Shown here: positions 1-8,441 of the stretch, one piece after another
Numbering within the stretch: the stretch's first letter is position 1
How the letters are laid out: each line of letters starts with the position of its first letter
NCBI GenBank assembly: GCA_964444795.1
Contig: CAYUIQ010000011.1
Span: forward strand, 3,437 to 67,436
Length of the DNA: 64,000 nucleotides
From: JABMRP01 sp964444795
Lineage (GTDB): Bacteria; Planctomycetota; Planctomycetia; Pirellulales; Thermoguttaceae
Direction of reading: 5' to 3'
Position numbers and translations under genes: made by a program
The notes under the pieces: model-generated
What the model saw: only the letters and a program-made list of their open reading frames with translations
The model's database searches: none
What the model was told of the DNA's origin: nothing

Positions 1-221
1 AGAAACCCCTTCTAGCGAGGTGTGCGTACTAGTTAGGGTCATGTTCCCCGAAAAGGCCTGAAGGAACCCGATTTACGCCCCCGAGGGTTGACTCCCGCGG
101 CGGGATGGATAGTCTGGGGATTCTTGCAGACGCCGGAACACGGCTCGGCCCCGTTGGGCTCGAAAGAAGACCGGCGGTCTGGCAGGCAACCTTCCGCAAG
201 TTCTGGAGAAAGGTCCATTCC

Positions 222-2186
222 ATGGAATTCACGCTGATCGACGTCATCATCTTTCTGGTATTCGTCATCGCGGTCGTCTCCTTCGGCATCTCCAAGAGCC
301 GCCACGAGAAGGATAGCGAGTCGTACTTCCTCGCCGGTCGCGGCCTGAGTTGGTGGCTGATCGGCTTCTCGCTGATCGCCGCGAACATCTCGGCCGAGCA
401 ATTCGTCGGCATGTCGGGACTGGCGGCCAAGGACTACGTGGGGCTGGCCGTGGCCAGCTACGAATGGATCGCGGCCATTACGCTGGTCGTCGTGGCTTTC
501 TGCTTCCTGCCCAAGTTTCTGCGCAGCGGCATCTACACGATTCCCGAGTACCTCGAGTATCGATACAGCCACTCGGCACGCGCCATCATGTCGATGTTGA
601 TGGTGGCCACGCTCGTCTGTGTCAACATCACCACGGTCATCTACTTGGGGGCCAAGGCGCTGGAGCCGCTCTTCGCGGGGCACAATCTCCTGGGCATTGA
701 AGGGATTCCGCTGGACATCCGCACGCTGTCCTGGATCGTCGGCATCGCGGCGGCCGGCTATGTCGCCGCCGGCGGGTTGAAAGCCTGTGCATGGACCGAT
801 CTGTTCTGGGGCTCGGCGCTGATCGTCGGCGGGTTGATCATCATGGTGCTGACGTTTCGGGCCTTGGACAAGCCCGAGGATTACGACATGGACCCGGCGG
901 AGGTCTGCAAGTCGATCGGGGTCGAGGAAGATGCCAGCCTCGGGGAGAAATTCTCGAAGCTCAAAGGCGACAAGATGCACATGATCAAGCCGGCCGACAA
1001 CCCGGAGATTCCGTGGACGGCGCTGATCCTGGGCATCTGGATTCCCAACTTCTACTATTGGGGGCTGAATCAGTACATTATGCAGCGCACCTTGGGGGCC
1101 AAGTCGCTGGCCGACGGCCAACGGGGTATCGTGTTTGCCGCCAGCTTGAAACTGATCATTCCCTTCATCGTCTGCATACCCGGCATCATCGCCTTTTCGT
1201 TCTACCATGCCCAGTTGCAGGCCAACGCGTCGGAGAAGACCAATAAGGAGACACTGGCCGCCTTCGAAGACGTGGAGAAGACACCCGAATCGGCGGGCAA
1301 GCTGTTCAAATTCGACCGCGATTTCGCCAACCTCTACCCCGAGCAGGCTAGGAGTGTCCTGGCATTCAACGCCGCGGTCATTGAGGGCGATGTTCTGGCG
1401 GGCGACGACCTCTCGAAACTCAACGCCGCGCTTTCCGGTGTCGACGTTCCCGAGGGCAAGGATCTGGCGAACCTCAACGGCGCTTTGGTGAAGGCGACGG
1501 GCAAAGTGGATGAAGACCTCAAAGTCCAAACGGAGTTGGCCGGATACGATTATGACTCCGCCTTCCCCACGCTTGTGGCCAATATCAGCCCCGAAGGTCT
1601 TCGCGGGTTCCTGATCGCCGCGTTGATGGGAGCGGTGGTCAGTTCGCTGGCGGCCATGCTCAACGCGGCCTCTACCATTTTCACGATGGATATCTACAAG
1701 GAGTACGTCAACCGCAATGCCTCGCAGGGCAATCTCGTGACGGTCGGCCGATGTTGCGTGCCGCTGGCCGTGTTGGTCGGATGCATTATCGCGCCCGAAT
1801 TGGCCAAGCCCCAGTACCAGGGGGCGTTCCACTTCATCCAGGAGTTCCAAGGATACATCTCGCCGGGAATTCTCACGGTCTTCCTGTTCGGGCTGTTCGT
1901 ACCCAAGACGCCGCGCATCGCCGGCGTGCTCGGGCTCGCCCTTTGCCCGGCGATTTACGGGCTGCTCCACATGTTCTGTGGCGACGTGGCGTTTCTCAAC
2001 CGCATGGCCATCACCGTCGGCGCCCTGGCCGTCGTGTTGGCAGTGGTCACCGCGATCATGCCGCTGAAGGAACCGGTCAAGCTGCCCGAGCAGCAGGACT
2101 TCGACATGACGTCCTCCCGAGGCGCGAAGATCTGCGGTCTGGCCGTCGTCGCGGTAACGATCGCCCTGTACTGGGTCTTCCGGTGA
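222..2186 (+). CDS. Sodium/solute symporter, SSS family
   Basis: A 654-residue multi-pass membrane protein of the SSS (SGLT-like) family, expected to drive uptake of a small organic solute with Na+ across the cytoplasmic membrane. The first segment (VIIFLVFVIAVVSFGISKSR) and the following ESYFLAGRGLSWWLIG stretch are typical of family helices 1 and 2. The segment SSLAAMLNAASTIFTMDIYK near residue 500 matches the conserved helix that contributes the second sodium site. The start is ATG 222, because GGAGAAAGG lies 10 bases upstream and the family N-terminus begins there; an in-frame ATG at 105 would add 39 unlikely residues. An unusual hydrophilic insert of about 110 residues lies between two membrane helices (roughly residues 330-450). 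The substrate cannot be read from sequence; sugar is a guess from the degradative neighbours. Confidence 0.9.
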   Translation: MEFTLIDVIIFLVFVIAVVSFGISKSRHEKDSESYFLAGRGLSWWLIGFSLIAANISAEQFVGMSGLAAKDYVGLAVASYEWIAAITLVVVAFCFLPKFLRSGIYTIPEYLEYRYSHSARAIMSMLMVATLVCVNITTVIYLGAKALEPLFAGHNLLGIEGIPLDIRTLSWIVGIAAAGYVAAGGLKACAWTDLFWGSALIVGGLIIMVLTFRALDKPEDYDMDPAEVCKSIGVEEDASLGEKFSKLKGDKMHMIKPADNPEIPWTALILGIWIPNFYYWGLNQYIMQRTLGAKSLADGQRGIVFAASLKLIIPFIVCIPGIIAFSFYHAQLQANASEKTNKETLAAFEDVEKTPESAGKLFKFDRDFANLYPEQARSVLAFNAAVIEGDVLAGDDLSKLNAALSGVDVPEGKDLANLNGALVKATGKVDEDLKVQTELAGYDYDSAFPTLVANISPEGLRGFLIAALMGAVVSSLAAMLNAASTIFTMDIYKEYVNRNASQGNLVTVGRCCVPLAVLVGCIIAPELAKPQYQGAFHFIQEFQGYISPGILTVFLFGLFVPKTPRIAGVLGLALCPAIYGLLHMFCGDVAFLNRMAITVGALAVVLAVVTAIMPLKEPVKLPEQQDFDMTSSRGAKICGLAVVAVTIALYWVFR

Positions 2187-2252
2187 TTGCCGTGTCGGGG
2201 TACCATGGGCCCACTTGCCCGCGCTTGCCGAATACGCCGATTCGCACGACGT

Positions 2253-2309
2253 GCTTTCGGGGGCTGACCGGGCTTTCGGGGGCTGACCGGGCTTTCGGGG
2301 GCTGATCGG
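2253..2309. repeat. Three tandem copies of a 19-bp unit
   Basis: The unit GCTTTCGGGGGCTGACCGG occurs three times head to tail, with a single change in the third copy (GACC to GATC). It sits between the convergent ends of the symporter and FAD oxidoreductase genes. Confidence 0.9.
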
Positions 2310-2328
2310 GCCCCAGACCACCCGGAAG

Positions 2329-4197
2329 CTACTCCGACGGACGTTTCACAACCCGATCGTACAACGCCCGCAGCAGTTGCCCGCGGGTTGTGGTGCCCGG
2401 TTTGTACTGCGGCGGACGCCCGACGCCGGCGCGGTCGATCCACCCGGCGGCGACGTCGGCCGGCACGGGTTTGTGCAACTGGGCCTGCCATTGCGATGGC
2501 CGGTAGAAACCGCGCAGGGCGAAGTACTGTAACGCTTCGTAGTCGTCGTCCCCCGGCTTGGCATCCTGGAAGTAGATCAGCACGGCCCCTTGATCGAGCA
2601 GCCGGCGTTGGATACGCGATACGTTTGCCTGCCGGGGCGACACGCCGTCCTCGATGCTGACACACGCGGCCACGCCGGCGGCCTGTCCCAGGGCCATCCA
2701 ACACGGTTCCATCCGCAGGGTGCTGAAGCCGACGTGCGTGCCCGAGACGGGAACCGGCGTCAACAGGCCTTCGACCCGTTTGGGCAACATCACCCCGTAG
2801 GGCACCGTGTAGGGTCTGGTGCCGTGGCTGAAGAAGCCGTCGAGATGTACGCGGCCCGGCTCGCGCTTGCGCACCGCGTGCGAATCCAACGCGTAGTGGC
2901 TGGCCGTGATGCTGGTCGCGTGAATCGGCGGACGCGACCGAGCGGCTACCGGCAACGCGTCGTGGGCGGTAAACAGATAGTCGCCCGTGATTCGCCGTCC
3001 CTCGCGCACGTAGATCTGGCGAGGAAAATGCCCGTTGTCGGTATATTCGTCCTTGGCCAACCCCCAGGCCAGACACCGCCGACGAAATTCCTCGGGCAGT
3101 TGCTCGTCGTGTTGGGCAAACCAGAGCAGTCCCAGCGTGTAGTCGCGCAGTCGCTTCGCATATCGGTCGCGCCACTGCCACGAAGCGGTGGGCCAGGGCC
3201 AGTTTTCCTCGGGCAGGTCGGTCGAGATGAACGCGGCGTGCTGGTTGTTGGCGTCGGTCTTGCCGGCCGGCAGCAGGACCATGTTGGTCACGCGACCGAT
3301 TCCGGCGAAATCCATCTCCCCGCCGAACGTATTATCGACCCGGGTGGTGCGCCCCAGACGAACGTCCTCGGCCAGCGACGCGTATTCCTCGCGGTGGTAG
3401 TTTTCCGGTTTGGGCACGGGCGCGAGGTTCTCTGGATTTCGCGTCAGACAGAGGCGGTAATTGTAGGCTTGCACGGCTTCGTCGGCCGCGCCGGTCGAAC
3501 CGAGCCCGACCGGTCCACCCCAGTGCTTGTAAATCCGGCCGGCCATCGGCTCGTCGAATTCGTCAGCCCCTTCACGACCTAAGCGAAAGGGTGCTCCAGC
3601 CGCTGCCGCCAGATCGCCCTCGTACGTGGCGTCGATGAAGACCTTGCCCGAGTAACGTTCGATCCGGCCCGTGTCGCGATCGGTCACTCGGATCTCGACC
3701 AGCTTGCCGTCCGTGAGCGTTACGTTGCCCACGGCGGAGTCGAACTGCCGCCGCCGCAACACGGTGATCCGCGAAGGGTGTTCGGCGAGCATCTGCTCGA
3801 ACACTCGCTCGGCCAGATGCGGCTCGAAGCGATAGCCGTCGCTGCAATCCTTGACGTGTTGCGAGTTCGCACCGTACTGCCGGACGTAGTGTCGGCGAAC
3901 CTGGCCGACGAATTCGAGAAACAACCCGGCCGTTGCACCACGGGTGTGAATATCGGTCGCTCCCAGTCCGTTGGCCGGCAGACCGCCGATGTGCCGGTTG
4001 CGGTCGAGCACCACGGCCGAATGTCCGTCGCGGGCGGTGGCGATCGCGGCCATGATTCCGCCGGGCGTAGCGCCGACGATCACGACGTCGAATGACCGAG
4101 GCGTGTCGGCGGATTCGGCCCGCGCCGGTCCGTTTTCACCCTCCACAAAGGCCACGGCCAGGAGACATATGCCGAGAAGTTTTGCGGTTGTGTGCAT
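2329..4197 (-). CDS. Exported FAD-dependent oxidoreductase
   Basis: A 622-residue protein with a probable signal peptide (hydrophobic LLGICLLAVAFVEG, small residues near 27). A Rossmann FAD-binding motif follows, VIVGATPGGIMAAIATARDG, at about residues 38-57, then the typical VLDRNRHIGGL segment. This matches the FAD_oxidored family (PF12831) common in planctomycetes, where many members lie near sulfatases and glycosidases; the natural substrate of this group is mostly unknown. GTGAGG lies just upstream of the ATG. It is convergent with the symporter gene. Family is clear, reaction is not. Confidence 0.85.
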   Translation of the reverse strand: MHTTAKLLGICLLAVAFVEGENGPARAESADTPRSFDVVIVGATPGGIMAAIATARDGHSAVVLDRNRHIGGLPANGLGATDIHTRGATAGLFLEFVGQVRRHYVRQYGANSQHVKDCSDGYRFEPHLAERVFEQMLAEHPSRITVLRRRQFDSAVGNVTLTDGKLVEIRVTDRDTGRIERYSGKVFIDATYEGDLAAAAGAPFRLGREGADEFDEPMAGRIYKHWGGPVGLGSTGAADEAVQAYNYRLCLTRNPENLAPVPKPENYHREEYASLAEDVRLGRTTRVDNTFGGEMDFAGIGRVTNMVLLPAGKTDANNQHAAFISTDLPEENWPWPTASWQWRDRYAKRLRDYTLGLLWFAQHDEQLPEEFRRRCLAWGLAKDEYTDNGHFPRQIYVREGRRITGDYLFTAHDALPVAARSRPPIHATSITASHYALDSHAVRKREPGRVHLDGFFSHGTRPYTVPYGVMLPKRVEGLLTPVPVSGTHVGFSTLRMEPCWMALGQAAGVAACVSIEDGVSPRQANVSRIQRRLLDQGAVLIYFQDAKPGDDDYEALQYFALRGFYRPSQWQAQLHKPVPADVAAGWIDRAGVGRPPQYKPGTTTRGQLLRALYDRVVKRPSE

Positions 4198-4404
4198 TAT
4201 GACCTCACTTGGGAATGTCGTACCGGCGTGTGGCAGTGTCTCTCACTATACCACGTTTCCCACCATACCACGGCAGGCACCGCCGTTGCATCGGATCAAC
4301 GTCCGGCGCGATCGTGTCGAGTTGGCGCAACGTGGCCGTGCATCGAATCGGGACACGCGGAAAACCGGACAAGAACCTCTAAACCATTCTACAGTCATTG
4401 TTTA

Positions 4405-4639
4405 CGACTGTTCAAGCGGGTCATTCCAGGGCACCGAACCCGCTCGGCACGGCAAATGCGGAAAGAGGCCCTCAGAGAATATCCTACCTGCGAAGCCGCC
4501 GTCCGGCGGCGAGTGAGTCCGACAGAAAGTCCCCCCTGTCCCAAGCGGATCGGCCTTCTCCTCCCAAGGCCGTCCTCCGCGGCCGGGCTCACCGACCAAC
4601 GGCCCCATTCCCCCCCCCGGAATGGGGCCTTTTTCTTTC
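4405..4639 (+). ncRNA. Candidate structured RNA ending in an intrinsic terminator
   Basis: Several short self-complementary pairs follow one another here: GCGGGT/ACCCGC near 4416-4441, GCCGCC/GGCGGC near 4495-4510, GACAG/CTGTC near 4520-4540, CGGCCTT/AAGGCCG near 4550-4571. The last element is a terminator with a T tract. No ORF on the plus strand explains a terminator at this place, so a small RNA or an attenuated argC leader is the simplest reading. It does not match tmRNA, RNase P or SRP RNA landmarks. The 5' end is not defined and no promoter is obvious. Confidence 0.35.
4601..4639 (+). terminator. Rho-independent terminator
   Basis: A 9-bp perfect stem, GGCCCCATT (4601-4609) with AATGGGGCC (4621-4629), encloses a C-rich loop and is followed by TTTTTCTTTCTTT. 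No upstream plus-strand protein gene lies within 400 bases. Confidence 0.85.
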
Positions 4640-4662
4640 TTTGATCCGGGAATTCCGGGGAA

Positions 4663-4735
4663 GGTGCCGTGGGTGGCTCATCCGCCCTTGCCAAATCTCT
4701 CGCCGACAAGGGCGGGCAAGCCGCCTCGGGGCACC
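4663..4735. repeat. Dispersed palindrome, copy 1
   Basis: A 73-base imperfect inverted repeat: GGTGCC at the left pairs with GGCACC at the right, GGTGGCT with AGCCGCC, and CCGCCCTTG with CAAGGGCGG around a short centre. A second diverged copy lies at 52919-52992. Confidence 0.8.
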
Positions 4736-4803
4736 CCCGAACCTTTCCCGCCGCTCTTTCCTCCTACCTTACTCAGACGCACCGCTACCCGGCGTCGGCC
4801 CCC

Positions 4804-4833
4804 TTGGCGGGCAACTCCAGGCCGGGGTATACT
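4804..4833 (+). promoter_or_regulatory. Possible sigma-70 promoter of argC
   Basis: TTGGCG (4804-4809) and TATACT (4828-4833) are separated by 18 bases, close to the housekeeping consensus, and lie 57 bases upstream of the argC start. A second TTGACG occurs at 4851 but has only a weak -10 partner. Confidence 0.45.
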
Positions 4834-4890
4834 GCCGGGTTGCCTATTTCTTGACGTTCGACCTGTTACCCCCCTACCCACTATTCGGCC

Positions 4891-5898
4891 ATGACACGTA
4901 TAGCTATTCTCGGTGCCACCGGATACACGGCGCTGGAGTTGATCAAGATCCTGGTGCGGCATCCCGATGCGGAGATCGTCGCCCTGACCAGCCGCCAAGA
5001 GGGCCGTCCTCATGTGGCCATGATCCACCCCTCGCTCACCGGACGGCTCGATCTGTGTCTGGAGAATCTCAGCCCGAGCGAAGTGGGAGCCCGGGCCGAA
5101 TGCGTCTTCAGTTGCCTCCCGCACGGCGCCTCCGCCTCGCTCATCCCGTACGTTCTGGAGGCCGGCTGCCGGGTCGTCGACTTCAGTGCCGACTACCGCT
5201 TGGACCGCGAGGAGATTTTCTCCAAGTGGTACGGGCAGAAACACCCCGACGCCGACCGGCTGGGCAAGGTGCCCTACGGGCTGCCGGAGTTGTTTCGCTC
5301 GGAGATCGTCGACGCGCCGCTGGTAGCCAACCCGGGCTGTTATCCGACCTCGGTGATCTTGGCATTGGTCCCGTTACTTAAGGCCCGGTTGATCGAACCC
5401 CGGGGGATCATCGTCGACTCCAAGAGCGGCGTTTCCGGGGCCGGCCGCTCGCCCAAGTTGACCACCCATTACCCCGAGTGTAACGAGAGTATTTCCGCCT
5501 ACAACATCGGCCGGCATCGCCATACGCCGGAGATCGAACAGTTTCTCGGCGACGCGGCGGGCAAACCGGTCGAAATAGTATTTACACCCCATCTTGTACC
5601 GATGGACCGGGGGATTCTCAGCACGACGTACTCCCGGCCGACGGCCGACGTCACCGAAGATTCGCTCTTGCAGGCACTGCGCGACTTCTACGACGACGAA
5701 CCGTTCGTCCGCGTGGTTGACCACCTGCCGGCGACCAAGGATACCGCCGGCACGAATTTCTGCGACGTAACCGTTCGCATTGTTCGCGATCGGGTCATTA
5801 CCATCAGTTGCATCGACAATCTCATCAAAGGCGCGTCCGGCGCGGCCGTGCAGAACTTCAATTTGATGTACGGGCATGAGGAAACGGCTGCGTTGTGA
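4891..5898 (+). CDS. argC: N-acetyl-gamma-glutamyl-phosphate reductase
   Basis: A 335-residue cytoplasmic enzyme that reduces N-acetylglutamyl phosphate to the semialdehyde with NADPH, the third step of arginine biosynthesis. The N-terminus AILGATGYTALELIKIL is the NADP-binding fold. The catalytic cysteine is in NPGCYPTS (Cys 150), and SKSGVSGAGR and HRHTPEIEQ are family-typical segments. Length is usual for the type 1 enzyme. No Shine-Dalgarno sequence precedes the ATG (CTATTCGGCC), so translation may start in an unusual way. argJ follows after 92 bases in the same direction, as expected for an arginine cluster. Confidence 0.97.
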   Translation: MTRIAILGATGYTALELIKILVRHPDAEIVALTSRQEGRPHVAMIHPSLTGRLDLCLENLSPSEVGARAECVFSCLPHGASASLIPYVLEAGCRVVDFSADYRLDREEIFSKWYGQKHPDADRLGKVPYGLPELFRSEIVDAPLVANPGCYPTSVILALVPLLKARLIEPRGIIVDSKSGVSGAGRSPKLTTHYPECNESISAYNIGRHRHTPEIEQFLGDAAGKPVEIVFTPHLVPMDRGILSTTYSRPTADVTEDSLLQALRDFYDDEPFVRVVDHLPATKDTAGTNFCDVTVRIVRDRVITISCIDNLIKGASGAAVQNFNLMYGHEETAAL

Positions 5899-5905
5899 GG
5901 AAGTG

Positions 5906-5934
5906 GCGATTAGCGATTAGGGGGTAGCGATTAG
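5906..5934. repeat. GCGATTAG short repeat cluster
   Basis: Three copies of GCGATTAG (5906, 5913 and 5927) lie in the argC-argJ gap. The same word recurs at 62451-62458 next to GCGTTAG. Such octamer runs look like remnants of a dispersed short repeat. Confidence 0.6.
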
Positions 5935-5990
5935 GGCGAGTGTTGGGCGCCGCGATTACCGATAACTTCACTGCAGAGACATTGATCTTC

Positions 5991-7184
5991 ATGCCGATTT
6001 CGATTCCCAAGGGTTTTCAGCTCACCGGCGTTCATTGCGGGATCAAGCGCGATCCGGGCAAGCCGGACTTGACATTGGTGGTGGCCGACGCTCCGGCGGT
6101 GGCCGCCGGAGTTTACACGCAAAACGTCGTGCATGCCGCGCCGGTCGCTCTGGACCGATCGCGCACGCCGAGCGGTTCGATCCGGGCCGTGGTGGTCAAC
6201 TCGGGCAACGCCAATGCGTGTACCGGCAGCCGGGGCATGGACGACGCCCGGCGGATGGCCGAATTGGCCGCCGCGGCGTGCGGAACCGGCGAGGAACAGG
6301 CGCTGGTCATGTCGACGGGTATCATCGGCCAGTTTCTGCCGATGGAGAAAATCGCCGCGGGGATCGAGGCGGCCGCCGCCAACTTGGGAACCGACGAAGC
6401 CTCGCTCGTGGCCGCCGCTCGGGGAATTATGACCACCGACACGGTCCACAAGCTGGCGACGCGGACTCTGGAGTTGAGCGGCCGGGAAATTCGCATCACG
6501 GCCATGGCCAAAGGCGCCGGGATGATCGGCCCCAACATGGCCACCATGCTGGGGCTCGTATTGACCGACGCTCCGCTCGATCCGGAGACGGCCCAGTCGC
6601 TGCTTTCTTCGGCCGCCGGCAAGAGCTTCAACTGCATCAGCGTCGAAGGCCATACCAGCACCAACGACACCGTGCTACTGTTGGCCAGCGGTGCGGCCGG
6701 CGGAGCACCACTGGCCGGCGACGAGGCGGCGGCGCTGGGCGACGCGCTGGAGGAAACGTGCATCGAGTTGGCCCGGCTGATTCCCGCCGACGGCGAAGGG
6801 GCCACGCACCTGATCACGGTCGACGTGCTGGGAGCCGCCAACCGGGCCGATGCCGTGCAAATCGCTAGAACCATCGCAGATAGTCCCTTGGTCAAGACGG
6901 CGGTGGCCGGCGCCGATCCCAATTGGGGGAGAATTGTCTCGGCCGCCGGCTATTCCGGCATCCCCTTCGATCCCCGTGGGGTAAGTTTGCGTGTGAACGG
7001 AGTGTTGCTCTACCAGGGCGGAACTCCCACCGATTTCGACGCCCGGACCGTTTCCGAGTCGATCCGCGACAACCGCGACACGCTCGTCGAATTGCAGTTG
7101 ACCGAGGGGGACGCGTCCGCGCGATTCTGGACCTCGGACCTCACTGCCGAATACGTCCGCATCAACGCCGATTATCACACATGA
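5991..7184 (+). CDS. argJ: Bifunctional ornithine acetyltransferase / N-acetylglutamate synthase
   Basis: A 397-residue enzyme that recycles the acetyl group from N-acetylornithine to glutamate and can make N-acetylglutamate from acetyl-CoA. The self-cleavage site is visible as NMATMLGLVLTDA, with Thr 185 as the expected new N-terminal nucleophile of the beta chain. ASWGRI-like GADPNWGRIVSAAGYSG near the C-terminus is also typical. ATG 5991 is preferred because MPISIPKGFQ opens the conserved domain; an upstream GTG at 5940 would add 17 residues. The stop overlaps the start of the channel gene by four bases (ATGA), so translational coupling is likely. Confidence 0.96.
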   Translation: MPISIPKGFQLTGVHCGIKRDPGKPDLTLVVADAPAVAAGVYTQNVVHAAPVALDRSRTPSGSIRAVVVNSGNANACTGSRGMDDARRMAELAAAACGTGEEQALVMSTGIIGQFLPMEKIAAGIEAAAANLGTDEASLVAAARGIMTTDTVHKLATRTLELSGREIRITAMAKGAGMIGPNMATMLGLVLTDAPLDPETAQSLLSSAAGKSFNCISVEGHTSTNDTVLLLASGAAGGAPLAGDEAAALGDALEETCIELARLIPADGEGATHLITVDVLGAANRADAVQIARTIADSPLVKTAVAGADPNWGRIVSAAGYSGIPFDPRGVSLRVNGVLLYQGGTPTDFDARTVSESIRDNRDTLVELQLTEGDASARFWTSDLTAEYVRINADYHT

Positions 7185-8179
7185 GCGTACCCCTACACCG
7201 ACTCCGACTCGGACTGGCCACACTGGGCGCCATCTTCGTGGTGGCCGTGGCCGGATACTGCGTCGCGGGGTGGGATGTGGTCGACGCGATCTACATGACG
7301 GTGATCACGCTGTCGACGGTCGGCTTTCGGGAGGTGGCGCCGCTGGGGTGGGAGTTGAAGCTCTTTACGTCGCTGATTATCGTTTTCGGCGTGTCCGTTG
7401 CCGTCTATATCGGAGGAGGGTTCGTTCAAATGGTGGCCGAGGGAGAAATCGCCAAGGCGATGGGAGTGCGACGCGCGACGCGCGAAATCGAACGCCTCAC
7501 CAATCACATCATCATCTGCGGATTCGGCCGGATGGGAGAAGTGCTGGCCGGCGAGTTGCACCGAATAGGAACGAAGTTCGTGGTGGTGGAAGGCGAATCC
7601 GAACGCATCGCCCATGCCACGTCGCTGGGCTATCTGGCCCTGTTGGGCGACGCGACCGAGGAGGACGCCCTGCTGGAGGCCCACGTGGGCGACGCCAAGA
7701 CCGTCGTCACGACGCTGCCCAGCGATGCCGACAACGTGTTCATCACCCTCACCTCGCGCAATCTCAAGCCCGATCTGCAGATTATCGCCCGGGGCGAGTT
7801 CCCATCGACCGAGAAGAAATTGATCCAAGCGGGAGCCGATCGGGTGGTCCTTCCCGCCGCCACGGGGGCCATGCGCATGGCCGCGCTGATTACCCGGCCC
7901 TCGATCGTCGAACTGATCGAGGTCGTCGCCGGGCGGACCATTTCCGAAGTGGAAACCGACGAGTTGACCATCCCGTCGGGCAGCCCCCTGGTCGGCGTCT
8001 CGGTCCGCGATTCCGAGACCCGTAGCCGCCACGGCCTGTTGATCGTGGCCATCGGGCGACCCGACGGTGCCTTTCAGTTCAACCCCGATGCCGACACGAT
8101 CTTCGAAGCCGGCCACCGAATCATCGTCATGGGCCGGTCCGAGAACCTCCGCAGTTTCTGTGGCGAATACGGAATTTGA
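7181..8179 (+). CDS. Potassium channel protein with RCK (TrkA-N/TrkA-C) domains
   Basis: A 332-residue two-helix channel subunit of the MthK type. Helix 1 spans about residues 10-29, the pore loop contains TLSTVGFRE (residues 43-51), and helix 2 spans about 61-80. A Rossmann RCK domain begins with IIICGFGRMG (110-119), and a TrkA-C-like domain occupies about 240-332. The RCK domain normally gates the pore in response to a ligand such as calcium or a nucleotide. The filter reads TVGF rather than the usual TVGYGD, so ion selectivity is less certain. The start codon overlaps the argJ stop, although no metabolic link to arginine is obvious. Confidence 0.9.
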   Translation: MSVPLHRLRLGLATLGAIFVVAVAGYCVAGWDVVDAIYMTVITLSTVGFREVAPLGWELKLFTSLIIVFGVSVAVYIGGGFVQMVAEGEIAKAMGVRRATREIERLTNHIIICGFGRMGEVLAGELHRIGTKFVVVEGESERIAHATSLGYLALLGDATEEDALLEAHVGDAKTVVTTLPSDADNVFITLTSRNLKPDLQIIARGEFPSTEKKLIQAGADRVVLPAATGAMRMAALITRPSIVELIEVVAGRTISEVETDELTIPSGSPLVGVSVRDSETRSRHGLLIVAIGRPDGAFQFNPDADTIFEAGHRIIVMGRSENLRSFCGEYGI

Positions 8180-8192
8180 TCCTCCCCCTACT

Positions 8193-8253
8193 GTACGATG
8201 GGCCTCCGAGCCCGTCGATCGGGGGTATCGACTGCCTCGGAGGGCCATCGTAC
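8193..8253. repeat. GTACGATGG palindrome family, single element
   Basis: A 61-base inverted repeat begins GTACGATGGGCCTCCGAG and ends with the near-complement CTCGGAGGGCCATCGTAC. It lies 13 bases after the channel gene and could fold as a terminator hairpin. A five-unit array of the same family is at 48599-48756. Confidence 0.9.
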
Positions 8254-8441
8254 GGGATGGCGGAACGCATTCTCAGGCGGTTTCGACACATGCTCCCTAT
8301 ATTGTGAATTCGGGCCGTAATTGGTAATCTGGTCTGCATGAGTTTCGCCTCCCCGGAAAAAGAAGGGATAGGTCCCCTTTTTCCCGCCCCGCGCACGGGG
8401 CCGGGCCGGCGCCGACCACTCGTTCGCCCAGAGAGACAGCC

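Larger units (their letters stand above)
4198..4890. other. Gene-free stretch upstream of argC
   Basis: This 693-base stretch contains no convincing protein gene. It holds a GC-rich, hairpin-rich region ending in a strong intrinsic terminator near 4601-4639, a dispersed palindrome at 4663-4735, and a plausible argC promoter at 4804-4833. The first 180 bases carry the upstream region of the FAD oxidoreductase gene and show nothing else recognisable. Confidence 0.6.

Noticed and set aside
39..2321. 760-codon ORF on the minus strand opposite the symporter
   Set aside because: Shadow of the GC-rich symporter gene; rich in Arg, Gly, Asp and His with no domain, and the plus-strand gene is clear.
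4405..4640. Assignment of the hairpin-rich region to tmRNA, RNase P RNA or SRP RNA
   Set aside because: The tell-tale conserved stretches and lengths of these RNAs are absent; kept only as an unassigned candidate.
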